From NCBI GenBank assembly GCA_032433765.1, contig JAVIAB010000051.1:78484244-78548243 (forward strand): a stretch of 64,000 nt of DNA, read 5' to 3'. Source of the stretch: Megaustenia siamemsis (taxonomy: Eukaryota; Mollusca; Gastropoda; Stylommatophora; Ariophantidae). The stretch's first letter is position 1. Every line of letters starts with the position of its first letter. Of this stretch, positions 20,244 to 31,850 are shown one piece after another. A program made the translations under genes and the position numbers. Below the pieces are notes generated by a model. That model did no database searches and was not told the origin of the DNA. It saw only the letters and a list, made by a program, of their open reading frames with translations.

Positions 20244-21275
20244 TCCTCTTTAGCATCTCTTGAAAAAGTCTTGGTTGCTGCTGCTGTTTAACCAAATTAT
20301 TTTGAGAATGTTCCCCAAGCAGTTAGTAAGAAATTATGAGACTTGATTTTTTTCCCTTAGACACACCCACATGCAAAAAAATTGCTATTACTTACAATCG
20401 TTCTCATAGCGCTTTGTCATTGTCTTTTTAATTAGCCTTTAATACAGTCGACATTTGTTTTCCTAGTCTGATATGCATGTCCACAAAAGTCCAAGACTTC
20501 TAAAATTTAATGATAATTTAACTTTTTCTGTACGTCTTGACGCACTCTACATCATCTTGATTTCGGTCATGTACCTTTAGCTGCCAGTGCGTCACTCGCA
20601 ATTTGATTAGTGTAAACCGTCATCAAACCATATTATTTTTTAAATGTCTTGCATCATCTTGGTATTGGTGAAATCTAATTTCTTGTTCAATTTTCTATTT
20701 AAAAAATCAAATATAATATGTTATGTATTAGATAAATACAAACATGAACATTGATATTTAAAACGATGAAACATTTAGTCTCTGAAATCTCTTCCGTTGC
20801 ATTGATAACCACCTTCCGTACTGAAAGAGTTAACTTCTCGGGTAGAAGGCGCATGTCAAAACTAGCCATCAGCGACTCATAGCGGATGTCTTGCGTCAGC
20901 ATCGGTGAACCACAACTATTAAGATCCTAATTCAACTCCTCACAGTGCCATTAGAAAGAGATGAACAAATCTGGCAAAACGAACATGGACCGAGAGGAAA
21001 GGTAACTCGGTACTCAAAAATGCCGTTCTGTAATAGAACATGTTGGTCCGGAAGAGGATAATGTAAACAAAACATGATGTAAACTGTCAGCAATAACACA
21101 TGCATGGACGCCAACTTTACGCTCTCTTACATGCTAAAGATAGAGCAGATGTTTGTTTCTTTTGTCACCGGATAAACGCAAGAGATAAGTAATTTGTTAC
21201 ATAAACATAATGTAATAAATTATGAAATATTAACCTTTTCATTGCACACAAAAATAATGCTTATAAATCACTCCT
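19946..21275. other. Mostly unassigned DNA
   Basis: A (CT)n/(GT)n microsatellite lies at 20200-20244. The segment 20870-21045 contains cagcgactcata and gtactcaaaaatgccgt, both echoed at 61091-61215. No gene is supported. Confidence 0.5.
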
Positions 21276-21284
21276 AGTGGGGTA

Positions 21285-21657
21285 ATAAAGAGACGATTAG
21301 AGGCCACAGAGATGGGATTTCTCAGAAGAATGTTGAAAGTTCCCTGGACAGCTAAAAAGACCAATGAGGAAGTTCTCAAAGAGGCCAACACAAAAAGGGA
21401 GCTCTTAAAAAAAACATCAGAAAGAAGTAATCAACATTTTTCGGGCACAGCATGAGAAGAGGAAAGTTGGAATACTTGGTTACAACTGGCAAAATAAAAG
21501 GAAAGAGAGATCGCGGGCGACAAAGAGAGAAAATACTGGATAGCTTGGTGTCATGGCATGGAAAACAGTCAACAACAGAACTTATACGATGCACTGTAGA
21601 TAGAAGATTGTGGAGGGACATGATCACCTACGCCTACCGGTATGGCACATGATGATG
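21285..21657 (+). mobile_element. LINE family C with perfect 9-bp TSD
   Basis: Flanked by agtggggta at 21276-21284 and 21658-21666. Encodes MGFLRRMLKVPWTAKKTNEE, with a frameshift in the aaaaaaaac run near 21408, then LEYLVTTGKIKGKRDRGRQ and RRLWRDMITYAYRYGT. It ends cacatgatgatg. Confidence 0.93.
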
Positions 21658-22009
21658 AGTGGGGTATGGGATATTTCAAGTTATTATTTATTTACCAAGA
21701 ACATCGCGGTACAGTTATGGGTTTTATCCTGTTCATAGAATCACCTTCACTGTCTGTCAGGGATTTCCCATAGCCACTCTACAGCATGTATCAGAGCCCA
21801 CAGAAGCGAGTTGGCACATTATGCTGATAAGTTCGGCTAATCTATAGTCCTACTCGGTGGCACAAGCGATGATGCCAGCCAATTGCCTACGAAAAGAGAG
21901 AGAGAGGGAACAATCACCTCTTCTCTCCAATATTCTCGAGAACACACATTTAAAAAAATGCACCTAAACGGCTTTAGCGACAAGTCGCAAATTTTAAAAA
22001 TGAAGAAAA

Positions 22010-22154
22010 AAGTGGTATGCTAACAGCTTTACGTGGTAATTAACAAAGCAAAAGTCGACGTTTCGGCCAAGTAGGCCTTCAGCTGTAATAACAAACAACA
22101 ACACACTATTTATAATATAATATATATATACATGTACATTTTTTGTGCATATAT

Positions 22155-22239
<85 letters not shown>

Positions 22240-22300
22240 GTTGCTTTTTGTTGTTCCAGCTGAAGGCCTACATGGCCGAAACGTCGACTTTCTCTATGCA
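22010..22300. repeat. Fold-back repeat with a (TA)n centre
   Basis: The left arm (about 22054-22110) reads gtcgacgtttcggccaagta, ggccttcagctg, then acaacaacaca. The right arm (22240-22292) reads tgtgttg, ttgttgttccagctgaagg, then cctacatggccgaaacgtcg. The arms are near-perfect reverse complements around about 80 bp of TA. Left-arm relatives occur at 12428-12530 and 44020-44130. Confidence 0.9.
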
Positions 22301-22559
22301 TCTTGGTGCATCTTGATGCTTTTACTCCTTTACTGACAACGTTAGTCTCTGCAAAAGCAGGGCAACATACAGCCATTTTGTGTTGTCGGTTATGGTGTTA
22401 ACAAAGTCAAACTCGAATGAGAGCCACGTCGGCTGCGTGGGAAACAATATCAAACGACATAACCGAGAAGAGAGTGCCCACAGTCATTACCAACTCTAAT
22501 TCACTTGAATACATTGAACAAATAATATATTAAAAGTTATGAAAACACCGACAAATGAT

Positions 22560-22798
22560 TTCAGTGATGGCACTATTCAAAGACAAAGAGGAAGGGTTCG
22601 ATCCCAACCGACGGCTTCCGGGTTCACCCAGCCCTAAATGGGTGCCGGATTTTTTCTGGGAAAGTAAAGCGGCACGGGAGTAATACCGACCACATTACCC
22701 TAAAAATCATGTGCTGGAGGTCTGTAAAATGTATGGTCACTAACACCATATTCCCTATACGCCACTTGGCGTGACGGGCCTCTTTACTTTTTTTTTAC
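22560..22798 (+). mobile_element. SINE-1, head partly deleted
   Basis: Begins near tcagtgatggcac, a shortened head. It keeps the B box ggttcgatcccaaccg and the full body, and ends cttggcgtgacgggcc plus oligo-T. Confidence 0.88.
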
Positions 22799-22949
22799 TA
22801 CTCAAAGGCTTGTGAACATGACAGCCATCTTCTCAGATGTCATGTGTGAATTTGGTTGTACCACATTAGACATCTTCTTTCAGACCTCATTTTCTGACTG
22901 GGCAGCCCCTGTAGCCATGTCTATCGCGAAAAATAACTCGCCACATTTT

Positions 22950-23382
22950 GGAATAAAAAAAAATTATATGGCTGTGAAACATGGATATCAACAAAATTGA
23001 CAATCATGAAGATACAGACTTTCATTAATGGATGCTTACGCAGAATAAAAGGATGGAAATGGCAGGACAAAATCACTAACATAGAATTATGGAAATGTAT
23101 CAGTGAAATACCAGTGGATAATGAGATACAGCGAAGACGATGGCGCTGGATAGGACACACACTGCGGAAGCCAACTGAGAGTATTATACAACAAGCACTT
23201 TTTTGGAATTCCCAGGGGAAAAGACAAAGAAGAAGACCAAGGAATACTTGGAGAAGACAGATAGAAGCAGAGATGAAGATGATGGGGAAGACATGGAATG
23301 ATCTTAAAAGAATGGCAAGAAACAGAACGACTTGGAAAGTGGTTGTTGAAGACCTATGCTCCACAGGGAGCTGAAAGGTAGA
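22950..23382 (+). mobile_element. LINE family E, well preserved C-terminus
   Basis: An open frame (22997-23374) encodes FINGCLRRIKGWKWQDKITN, RRWRWIGHTLRKP, QALFWNSQGKRQRRRPRNTW and a tail ending LCSTGS. LYGCETW precedes it in another frame. The 3' end is aggtagaagaagaag. Flanks acattttggaa (about 22941) and acatttggaaa (about 23391) may be an imperfect TSD. No RT active site is included. Confidence 0.88.
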
Positions 23383-23394
23383 AGAAGAAGACAT

Positions 23395-24185
23395 TTGGAA
23401 ACTGACCTCGGATCCAACTGTACCAGCCACTTTACCACCACGACTGAAACGAGTCTCTTTGAATAATTATAGATTTCACTATGCCAGCTATATAGTTCAT
23501 CACGATCAGTTACACAGTCATTACAACAAAGTACACATTATACTAATGGCAGCTACACGATTCTGCCAAAGCCAACAACAACAAACACAGGATCTGATTC
23601 CTCGACCAAGTCACTTAGGTTACACGCATCATTACCTCCCATTTTTTTTTCCGGACCAATGAGCGGAACTTTGGATGCTTTTAGCAAATATAGTTTTAAT
23701 TGAGAGCCACGGAGCACAATTAAATTTCACGTGGGGATATGCACAAATATAGACTATATAATATATTTAAAAGCGTGTGATGCAGCGAATTGTTCTGCAT
23801 AAAACAAGGAAAATCAAAAAAGCATTAAAGAGCTAGACGTGTAGAGAGATAAGACAAAGTAATAAACTACTTTATTATTGAAGTTCATTACTTTCTACTA
23901 AAGGTTAACACACGAGTAGAATGGAAGGTTTTTTTAAAAAAATAACCGATCTTTTAAATGTATATAAACTTCGACATGCATCAACGATGCTTTCTTTGCG
24001 TCATCTGTTGAACGGAGCAGAGCACTAACAAGTTCTCCCCGAATATGTTTTAGACGAATCTTTGAAATCAGTACTTACACGTTAAACTAAAACCAAGGCA
24101 GAATGTCTCAAAAACACGTTTTAGCAAATGTCAAATGTGTCCGGCCGGACGACGAAAACAAAGTAGCCGGACGGTTTCTATTTTT
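23395..24185. other. Unassigned DNA
   Basis: No gene, RNA or repeat is recognised. Confidence 0.4.
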
Positions 24186-24189
24186 GTTT

Positions 24190-24365
24190 GCGTTCGCTAA
24201 CTTCTGGCAAAGTTCGTAGAGACAGGAACTGAATGTTGCGCGTTAATTCGTTTTTCCCTGGCAGCTGTATGCACAGGCGTCCCTCGCCGCACAGGCAGAT
24301 AACTCCGTCTTCGGAGGTAATCATGTTTTTTTTTCTCTGTCGATGAGTAATTGACGTTTCAAAGC
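24190..24365. repeat. Dispersed repeat R5, empty copy
   Basis: Runs tctggcaaagttc, cctcgccgcacaggcagata, ttcggaggtaatcatg and cgatgagtaattgacgttt without interruption. It matches both sides of the SINE-1 insertion at 2280-2538. Confidence 0.85.
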
Positions 24366-24779
24366 TGAAACAGGGAGAGAGAAGGGGGAAGAGTGTGTGT
24401 TGAGAGTGGGGATAAAGGAGTGAAGGTCAAGGGAGAGAAGGAGGAATGAAAGAGAGTCATGAAAGTCACGGGAAGCGTGAGAGAGTGATCATGTCGGGGG
24501 GGGGGGGGGGGGTCCACGGGAATTGTCAGAACAAGGTAAAAATGTAATGGAAAGCATGATTGGTGGAAAGAGAGAGAGGTGAGTTGGAGATCATTAGTGG
24601 ATAGTCATTCGAGAGGAATCGAAGGCTCTGTGCGGACGGTTGGACATAGGGTGGCAATTCAACCGGCACCGTGGGCAGTTGGAGAAGTACACAACCAGTG
24701 GTAGGTTAGTTAGTCGCGATGTGTTCGTTGAACAGGAAGGTTAGATTCATCGACAGTTAAACTACGAGTTATGATACTC
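24366..24779. other. Unassigned purine-rich DNA
   Basis: GA-rich sequence with a G homopolymer of about 16 at 24497-24512. No gene is seen. Confidence 0.5.
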
Positions 24780-25115
24780 AGCGTAACAATGGACATTCTA
24801 GTTAATTTGTGGCATAGCTACTAAGGAGGTCTCGATAGAGACATACAGTGAGTAGAGTTGTGTATTAGCAACAATGAACATTCTAGTTAATTTGTGACAT
24901 AGCTACCAAGTAGGTCTCGATAGTAGACATACAGTGAGTAGAGTTGTGTATTAGCAACAATGAACATTCTAGTTAATTTGTGACATTAGCTACCAAAAGA
25001 GGTCTCGCTAGAGACATGCACTGAGTAGAGTTGTACATTAGCAACAACGGACATTTGCAGTTATTTGTGACATTAGCTACCAAAGAGGTCTTGCGAGAGA
25101 CATGCAATATAAGTA
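24780..25115. repeat. 86-bp tandem repeat, 4 copies
   Basis: aacaatgaacattctagtta and gagacatacagtgagtagag recur with period 85-87. The last copy is the most diverged. Confidence 0.93.
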
Positions 25116-25629
25116 TGACACTCCAGAAGTCATTCAATTACGGGCGAAGTCGAGTCCGACAGGTTCGCCGTGTTAGTGACCAGCTGTGACATTGCAACTG
25201 GCATTAGCGGAAGAGATAATCAGTCAACACTGCATTGTATTGGGGTTAGGTGCAGATTAGACAGTGGCAGCATTCCTGCCAGTGTCTGAATTAAACTGGG
25301 GAAGGTGTGATTGTGGCAACACGAGTGAGAAGATACAAACCTACCATTGCCAATGTAATTGTGATTATGAAGGGTGAAGTCAGCGGTGTGCATTAAACTT
25401 CAAGTGCGACTTTTATTACTTGGTGTTCTGTGAGTACTTTATCGATGTTGGCTGTCTTGTCCTAGACTAGCGACGAACGACACATGGCAGAGACTCGCAC
25501 ACGGGTTTGCAGAATTATAGCGTGGAGTACTATGGCGATCAGCACCCGGCCAGGAGTGCAACGGCTTCCAATGAAGGCGCAAAGCAGGAGCTGTGACGGG
25601 TGAGTCACGGGAGGAGGTTACAGTACCAG
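25116..25629. other. Unassigned DNA
   Basis: GC content is somewhat higher than in neighbouring stretches. No recognised reading frame. Confidence 0.4.
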
Positions 25630-25893
25630 CAGCATAGGTTGTCTTAACATATAGGCAATGCAATTCAACACATCACGTGTCACGACTCGCACTTACAGCC
25701 TAGGTTGTCTTAACATATAGGCAACGCAATTCAACACATCACGTGTCACGACTCGCACTTACAGCCTAGGTTGTCTTAACATATAGGCAACGCAATTCAA
25801 CACATCACGTGTCACGACTCGCACTTACAGCCTAGGTTGTCTTAACATATAGGCAACGCAATTCAACACATCACGTGTCACGACTCGCACTTT
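25630..25893. repeat. 66-bp tandem repeat, 4 copies
   Basis: aggttgtcttaacatatagg recurs at 66-bp steps with gtcttaac at 25641, 25707, 25773 and 25839. The units differ by one or two bases, so the array is young. It has no sequence relation to the 66-bp array at 15604. Confidence 0.96.
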
Positions 25894-25959
25894 CAAGAGC
25901 GGTTCAAGGATAACATAATTTAAGAAACAAACAAAAGGTTCAAGTGTGGGAAGTGTTGA

Positions 25960-26115
25960 TACGGCTTGTTACAAGCCGATGTCTAGAGTAGGGGTGGTTG
26001 CAACAGAGAGAAAACACAAATAAATATTTCAACTAGTGCACCCGGGATTTGAACTCACAACCTCTTTGTCTCGTGACCGGCGTCTTGCCTCGAGACCTAC
26101 CAGTCCCCCTGGACT
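25960..26115 (-). mobile_element. SINE-2 (tRNA-derived), copy 2
   Basis: On the minus strand: agggggactggtaggtctcg, caagacgccggtcacgag, then the B-box-like gagttcaaatcccggg. The body shares gtggttgcaacagagagaaa (plus-strand reading) with 2625-2645. Confidence 0.75.
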
Positions 26116-26259
26116 ATAATTTGTGACCATTCCTCCACAGACGTTTTAAGTACATCGGTCAAGTCTCAGGATTAACAAAAGAAAAGAAGTCCCCCGTGCC
26201 AGGTATCATGTGGACGACGGATGGCAAATGAACATAAAGAAAGCTAAAAAAAAATAATA

Positions 26260-27420
26260 ATAATAATAGTGAGGACGTAACAATGGGAACAAAACAAAAC
26301 TTAAATGACCTAGCAGTGAATAGTCACACCTGGAGAGTTGTGATTTCTGCTCTATATGCCGTCTTCGGCCCGACACGAACTAATTCAGGTAATACTTATC
26401 GGGTATTGCATTAGCTATCAAGGTTTCTGTTTCTTTGATTAAGCCTATAGTTTTTTGTTCGTTGTACTATTTGCATAATACTGTCTGATATACCGATCCT
26501 GTCTTTCTCACTTCCTTTCTTTTTTCTCTGTGATGACTAAGTGTTCTAGCTTCTCTTCTCCCATACCATAGTATATGTCAAAGGTGCTGTGACTATCATG
26601 TCCTCTATTTATGTGATTACGTCACATTCTGACCTTCACCGAGAGCTTCACTGTCTTCCTCTCTGTCCATTAAATTCTGTGCGCATTTCTCAAGAATAGA
26701 AACCATTTTTGTTAAGAGCCTTTTTTATTATTGATCGTCCATGTTTTAGACAAAGATCTCCCCGTTTTAAATTTACATACGAGATTTACATTTCTGTGTC
26801 CTAGTTAGAGTGAGCAGGAGAAGCCTATTGCTTTTAGTCTCGGCTGTTACCTTCATCAGACCAGTAAACCAGCAGGTACCCATTCACAGCTCTGGTCGTC
26901 TTGTCGATAATGATAGATTAATGAGCTCATTGTCATAAAAGGACATCTCCTTTATTTTTGCCTTTCAGCGTCGAGGAGAGATAAAGTTTCCGTGTTTTTT
27001 TTTTTTTTTGCTCTTCTATTGACGTCTCATGTTATTACGTTTCCTAGTGTTTCTACCATTCCATCAATCCATCTGATTTAGAGGTGGCCCATGGGTCCGG
27101 TGTTCTCGCAGCTTGTTTTTTTTCTTTGTGCCTGTGTCTTTATCTATCTTATCAAGTGAGCAAATGATTGTATTTATGTTTCTTAAAGTATTCACTGGCG
27201 GGAATAATTCCTAGCTTTTTTTCTTAGTTCTTCTTTGCTGATCTTATCTCCTAGGCTGTTTCTTATCATGGTCTAATACCATTTACTCTGTGGTTGGTTA
27301 TTTGTCTTATTGTTCTTGCAACTAGAGTCCAGGTCTGGCAAAGGTAGCACAACGTTGATGTGAAGATTGTCTTGTAGTGGACTTGACTTTTGTTACTGTT
27401 TTTTCTTCATAAATTATGGT
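26260..27420. mobile_element. Two decayed LINE remnants, opposite strands
   Basis: On the plus strand (about 26285-26385) a frame reads NDLAVNSHTWRVVISALYA, a LINE C-terminal motif. On the minus strand (about 27060-27320) frames read IRNSLGDKISKEELRKKAR and RWIDGMVETLGN. Both are too broken to place in a family. Confidence 0.4.
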
Positions 27421-28890
27421 AAAACACAAAAGAGCATATAGTAGAGTTAAATACCACAATGGCAAAAAAATACATTAATACCAATAACTCATTACATTCA
27501 TACTTATTTTCATAAACATTTATATAAAACAAACCAAAACAAAAACTTTAACCCACATCCATTGTTTCATTGTGTACATTAATACTCGTTAATATGTACT
27601 TCGCTTTTCCCATGACGCAATTATTTTGCACGCGCTTCATATTTTGAACGGATCTCTTTCCCATAGAGTCCCAAGAGATCTGTCAGAAAGCTCTCTATCT
27701 GCAGTTATCTGATGTCACAGATAGAAAAAACAGAGGCTGCAATAGAAAAACTCAACGTTAATTGGTTTACTTAAATCACGTGACACGTCTTGTATTTCCT
27801 TGACGTGACGCTTAGAGCTACAATTCCTTAATTTCCGCTTCCCAAATTCCCACACAAATATCACGTGACCTTAAATAACATTACCTTTCTCCATTAACAC
27901 GAGACTGTTTTTATTCCTCATCATGTGAAAGCTTGTATTTACATTCGGCATTTTATGCGTTAATTAAGGCGGTATTACGCATCAATATTGTCCTATTAAG
28001 TTCACACCGACCCTTGAGAGTGTATCTGGAATATTGGGGGAGGAGGGGGTGCAGCGGTCAAGACAGTCAGAATTGGAGAAATATCTATCCGGATCAATAG
28101 TCGGAATTGCCCTGACCAGGTGAAAGTGAGTTATTGTTCTTGTCCCTGTATTTGCCGTTACTCTTCTGCAACGATGTCCTTTAGCACTTTGATCTGCTGC
28201 TTGATTGAAACAGGTACAGTACATGCATTCCGCAGCACCATCGAGGAGGATCCCTCATCTTTTCAGAGAGTTGGGCATTACAATTTACTTTCAGAGATCG
28301 TGGGGGTCACATTTTTGCAATTTTTTTCCATCTTCTTCACAAAATGAGACGATACTTGGAAAAGTTTACCACGAAATGTCCTACAGCTACTTTAAAAAAA
28401 TAATCATAACTTTATCACAATACCGTTCAACCACATACAAGATGTTTCAGAGCACCTTACTATAGTCTTCATGAACAAGTCGACATTTGAGATTGAATCT
28501 AAAAGTAATTAAACATTACGTTATGAAACTTTATTCAAAGATAAATATGATTATTATGTAATTCAAAGGTTTCCAAACTGTGGTTACCAGGGGCGCCGAA
28601 AAAAACTTGGGCAAAGTGCACAACGCAGAAGATACAGTCGTGGACTTACCTGTTAGATACCATAACACCTAGGTCTACTATGTTTAGTACATAAACGAGT
28701 TTATACAGGACAGTGTTCATTCTATCATCATTCATCATTTTATATATCCCAACAGAGAACCCAGTAAATTAATATTAATGAACATATCGATTTTCACTAC
28801 TTGACATATAGTGTTTGTTTTGTGAAGGTTTGCAAAAATGCCATTTATAAAGATAGATATGAAGTCATTTTTTCCCATATTAAATCACTT
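27421..28890. other. Unassigned DNA
   Basis: No gene is supported. Short frames at 27982-28224 (-) and 28120-28347 (+) overlap each other and show no motif. The sequence is AT-rich beyond 28350. Confidence 0.4.
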
Positions 28891-28903
28891 TTATATCTTT
28901 ATT

Positions 28904-29170
28904 AGGGAGCCGTGATAGCTCAGTGGTTAGTGAACTGAACTACAAAGGACAAGAGGTAGGGTTCGATCCCAACCAACGGCTTCCGGGTTCACCCAGCTTT
29001 CAATTTCAATGGGTACCGGATTTTTTTTTCTGGGAAAGTAAAGCGGCACGGGCGTAATACCGACCACATTACCCCAAAAATCATGTGCCGACGGTCTGCA
29101 AAATGTATGGTCACTAACACCATATTCCCTATACGTTACTTGGCGTGGCGGGGGCACTTTACTTTTTTAC
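28904..29170 (+). mobile_element. SINE-1, full length with perfect 13-bp TSD
   Basis: Flanked by ttatatctttatt at 28891-28903 and 29171-29183. Starts gggagccgtgatagctcag, with intact A and B boxes, and ends in an oligo-T tract. A small internal duplication (ttcaatttcaat) lies at about 29000. The unmarred TSD suggests a recent insertion. Confidence 0.96.
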
Positions 29171-29289
29171 TTATATCTTTATTGTTACTGAACTTAATTT
29201 CTGTACTTAAAGTAATAACCAACCAAAAAATAAATACAAGAATGAAAGTTTACCAGACTTATACGATCGTCTCTGCCATGAACCGCAGC

Positions 29290-29635
29290 TTACACTTATT
29301 ATGTAAAATTCGCATTCAGCGCCACTTCTTATGTAAGATTCGCATTCAGCGCCACTTTTTATGTAAAATTCGCATTTAGCGCCACTTCTTATGTATAATT
29401 CGCATTCAGCACCATTTCTTATGTAAAATTCGCATTCAATGCCACTTCTAATATACACATTTCATGCAACGCCACTTTTAATATACAAATTTCATACAAC
29501 GCCACTTTTAATATATACATTTAATTCAACGACATTTTTAATATACAAATTTCATGAAACACTACTACCAATATATACTGTGCATTCAACGCTACTTCCA
29601 GTATATATACTCTGCGGGCCCTACGCAATGCCACT
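29290..29635. repeat. 30-bp tandem repeat, about 11 copies
   Basis: The left half uses atgtaaaattcgcattcagc plus gccacttctt. The right half uses atatacaaatttcatacaac plus gccactttta. Period is 30. The two halves form distinct subfamilies of the same unit. Confidence 0.92.
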
Positions 29636-29639
29636 TCTA

Positions 29640-30165
29640 TATGAAAGCGACGAGCTCCACTTTGAGAGGTGTTAGATGATACCCAGAATATCGGAGAAAC
29701 TCATCACAGCTTAGATACTAATCGTCTCAGATGTCCCAGCCAGATCGGGGCTTGGAGCATCATGGGAGTTTACTATGAACCTCAAATACAGATCCATACC
29801 GCAGTTAACATTAGGTCGTAGAACCATGGCATGATGTTAGCACTGGGATGATATTATATTACGATGTTAACATTAGGATGATAACCCGGAGTGATGTGTC
29901 ACTTTGAGTTGATCTTTCCTCCAACTCCGTTCCCCTGCCGGAAGGAGTGTATGATTTATTACATTTGAGAGTAGCATTGGGAGTAATTTATTACTCTCGA
30001 TGTAACTATTGTGCGTTGTTCAACGTTAAAGAGATACGTGTACCGAACTCGAAGCTTTTGGGAAGATATCAGCAATGAACTGCGCTGACTGGATGGTTGT
30101 ATATAGTCAGTCGTTCTAAATAAACATGTATTATCGCAAACACAGAGTGCATTTTATGAGACGGT
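29640..30165. other. Unassigned DNA
   Basis: Short direct repetition of gatgttaacattaggatgat variants at 29810-29890. No gene is seen. Confidence 0.45.
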
Positions 30166-30175
30166 ATTACTCGAA

Positions 30176-31067
30176 CAATCAGAAAGAAACAATCAACATT
30201 TTTCGGGCACATCATGAGAAGAGGAAAGGTGGATACTTGGTTCTATCTATCTATTGACCTTTCGAGCCGTAACCGGCCCATAGGGCGTAGACCAAGATAC
30301 ACCTTCTCCTGTATGAATTTTTTATTCTAGCAGTTTTCTTTTAAAGATATTTTATCAAATCTCGCCATCTGTCTCTGTTCTGTGCAAGCAGTTCTATCTC
30401 ATTGAGGGAGCCGATTCCTGCTGCTCTTGCCTCTCTCATCAATGTTCTTCTCAGTGTCTCCCTGGGTCTTCCTCCTTTTCTTTTACCTGTTGTTTCCCAT
30501 ATGAGGGCTTGCTTTGCTATTCGATTATTATCTCTTCACATCACATGTCCAACGTATGACCATCGTCTTTTCTTTATTACTGAAGATATTAGTGGTTGAT
30601 TGGCGATTTCTCTAATTTCCTCGTTTGTTTTGAATTCGTTCCATGCTATACCAAGTATTTTCCTTAGACATTTATTTTCTAATGCGTTCAACTTTGTTTC
30701 TATATCTCTTGTTGTTTTCCAGCTTTCACACGCACACGTAAGGGTTGATAGTACATTTGATTTGAATAGCCTAAGTTTTGTGTCTGTATCAGGTCTACGT
30801 TTCATTAACAGCATCGTTTTTACGATAGCGGCTTGTTAAACCTCTGATCAACGGTTCTATACCAAGCCGGAGAAAAGAATACTTGGTTACAACTGGCAAA
30901 ATAAAAGGAAAGAGAGATCGCGGGGGACAAAAAGAGAAAATACTGGATAGCTTGGTGTCATGGCATGGAAAACAGTCAACAACAGAACTGATACGATGCA
31001 CTGTAGATAGAAGATTGTGGAGGGACATGATCACCTACGCCAACCGGTATGGCACATGATGATGCTG
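30176..31067 (+). mobile_element. LINE family C with 10-bp TSD, carrying nested A
   Basis: Outer TSD attactcgaa at 30166-30175 and 31068-31077 is perfect. The C sequence (RKKQSTFFGHIMRR, then TTGKIKGKRDRG, HGKQSTTELIRCTVDRRLW and the end at NRYGT) is interrupted at 30243-30878 by family A. The tail is cacatgatgatg. Confidence 0.94.
30243..30878 (-). mobile_element. LINE family A nested in C, 10-bp TSD
   Basis: Flanked by atacttggtt at 30233-30242 and 30879-30888, which is C sequence. The minus-strand frame gives KLRLFKSNVLSTLTCACESW, CLRKILGIAWNEFKTNEE and KKRRWSYVGHVM, then continues to the A end. The (ATAG)n tail lies at 30243-30252. The 5' end differs from the intact A copy at 41086-42855, suggesting a subfamily. 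Confidence 0.94.
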
Positions 31068-31129
31068 ATTACTCGAAACTTTTGAGATCAAAATCAAACC
31101 TGGACATTGTTAACATCCAACTAACATAC

Positions 31130-31850
31130 GACAAATAGTAATAATGGATATGGCGTGGCTAAGAAGAATGCTAAATACGAGCTGATAAGGCAGAATAAGA
31201 AATGGAGTTTTAAGAATTGTGCTATGCCAGTCCATCTTCACTCCCTCTTGTATCCATTCAGGTGTCGAGGGAGATACAAAGTTTTGGATTTCGGCCGTTC
31301 AGCGGCTTCTACCATTGTCAATAAATGTTAGAGTTTCTTTGTCGCTGTTAGTCCATCTTACTCTGAGTCTGCCTCTTGCTCTTCTCCTCGTTTAACATAT
31401 GTTTTGCAATGGTAAGGAATCGCACGAGCACATCATTCTTTCCAGATGGGCAGATCAGTTTGATTCCTATTGCTGTATGTAGCTTAGGATTGGTTCAATA
31501 CCTATCCTTTCTCTTATAAAATCATTTGTGATTCTGTCTTTTCTGGTCACTCCAAACGTTTTTCTCAGACATCTTATAAATCACTGTGGTAACAAGCTTG
31601 CTCTTATACTTAGTCGTAAGTGACCATTTTTAGCAGTGTGGGAATTAATATATATTCTGTATAATATTTTTCTTGATGGTAAAAGGTATTGTTTTTGTGT
31701 GGAAGTATAGGGAATACCCGTTCCAATATCTGATTTGCTTTGTTGCATCGGATGACCATTTCTTTATCAATTTTACCATCTTCAGAGAATGTTGTTTTCA
31801 AATAATTAAAGTTTGTTACACCAGTGCAGAGATATAATGATAATATAGAA
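31130..31850 (-). mobile_element. LINE family I remnant
   Basis: Minus-strand frames give YLKTTFSEDGKIDKEMVIRC, a diverged YIPTLTYG equivalent (YILIPTLLKMVTYD), and RARGRLRVRWTNSDKE further on. Stops are frequent. At its left edge (31140-31200) a short plus-strand fragment reads MAWLRRMLNT, a piece of another LINE. The right edge abuts the 51-bp array. Confidence 0.6.

Noticed and set aside
28120..28465. Overlapping small ORFs as host exons
   Set aside because: Two frames and the opposite strand are all open, and there is no homology I can name.
28905..28990. Functional tRNA gene
   Set aside because: A and B boxes are present, but the sequence repeats many times with a SINE body and does not form a proper acceptor stem.
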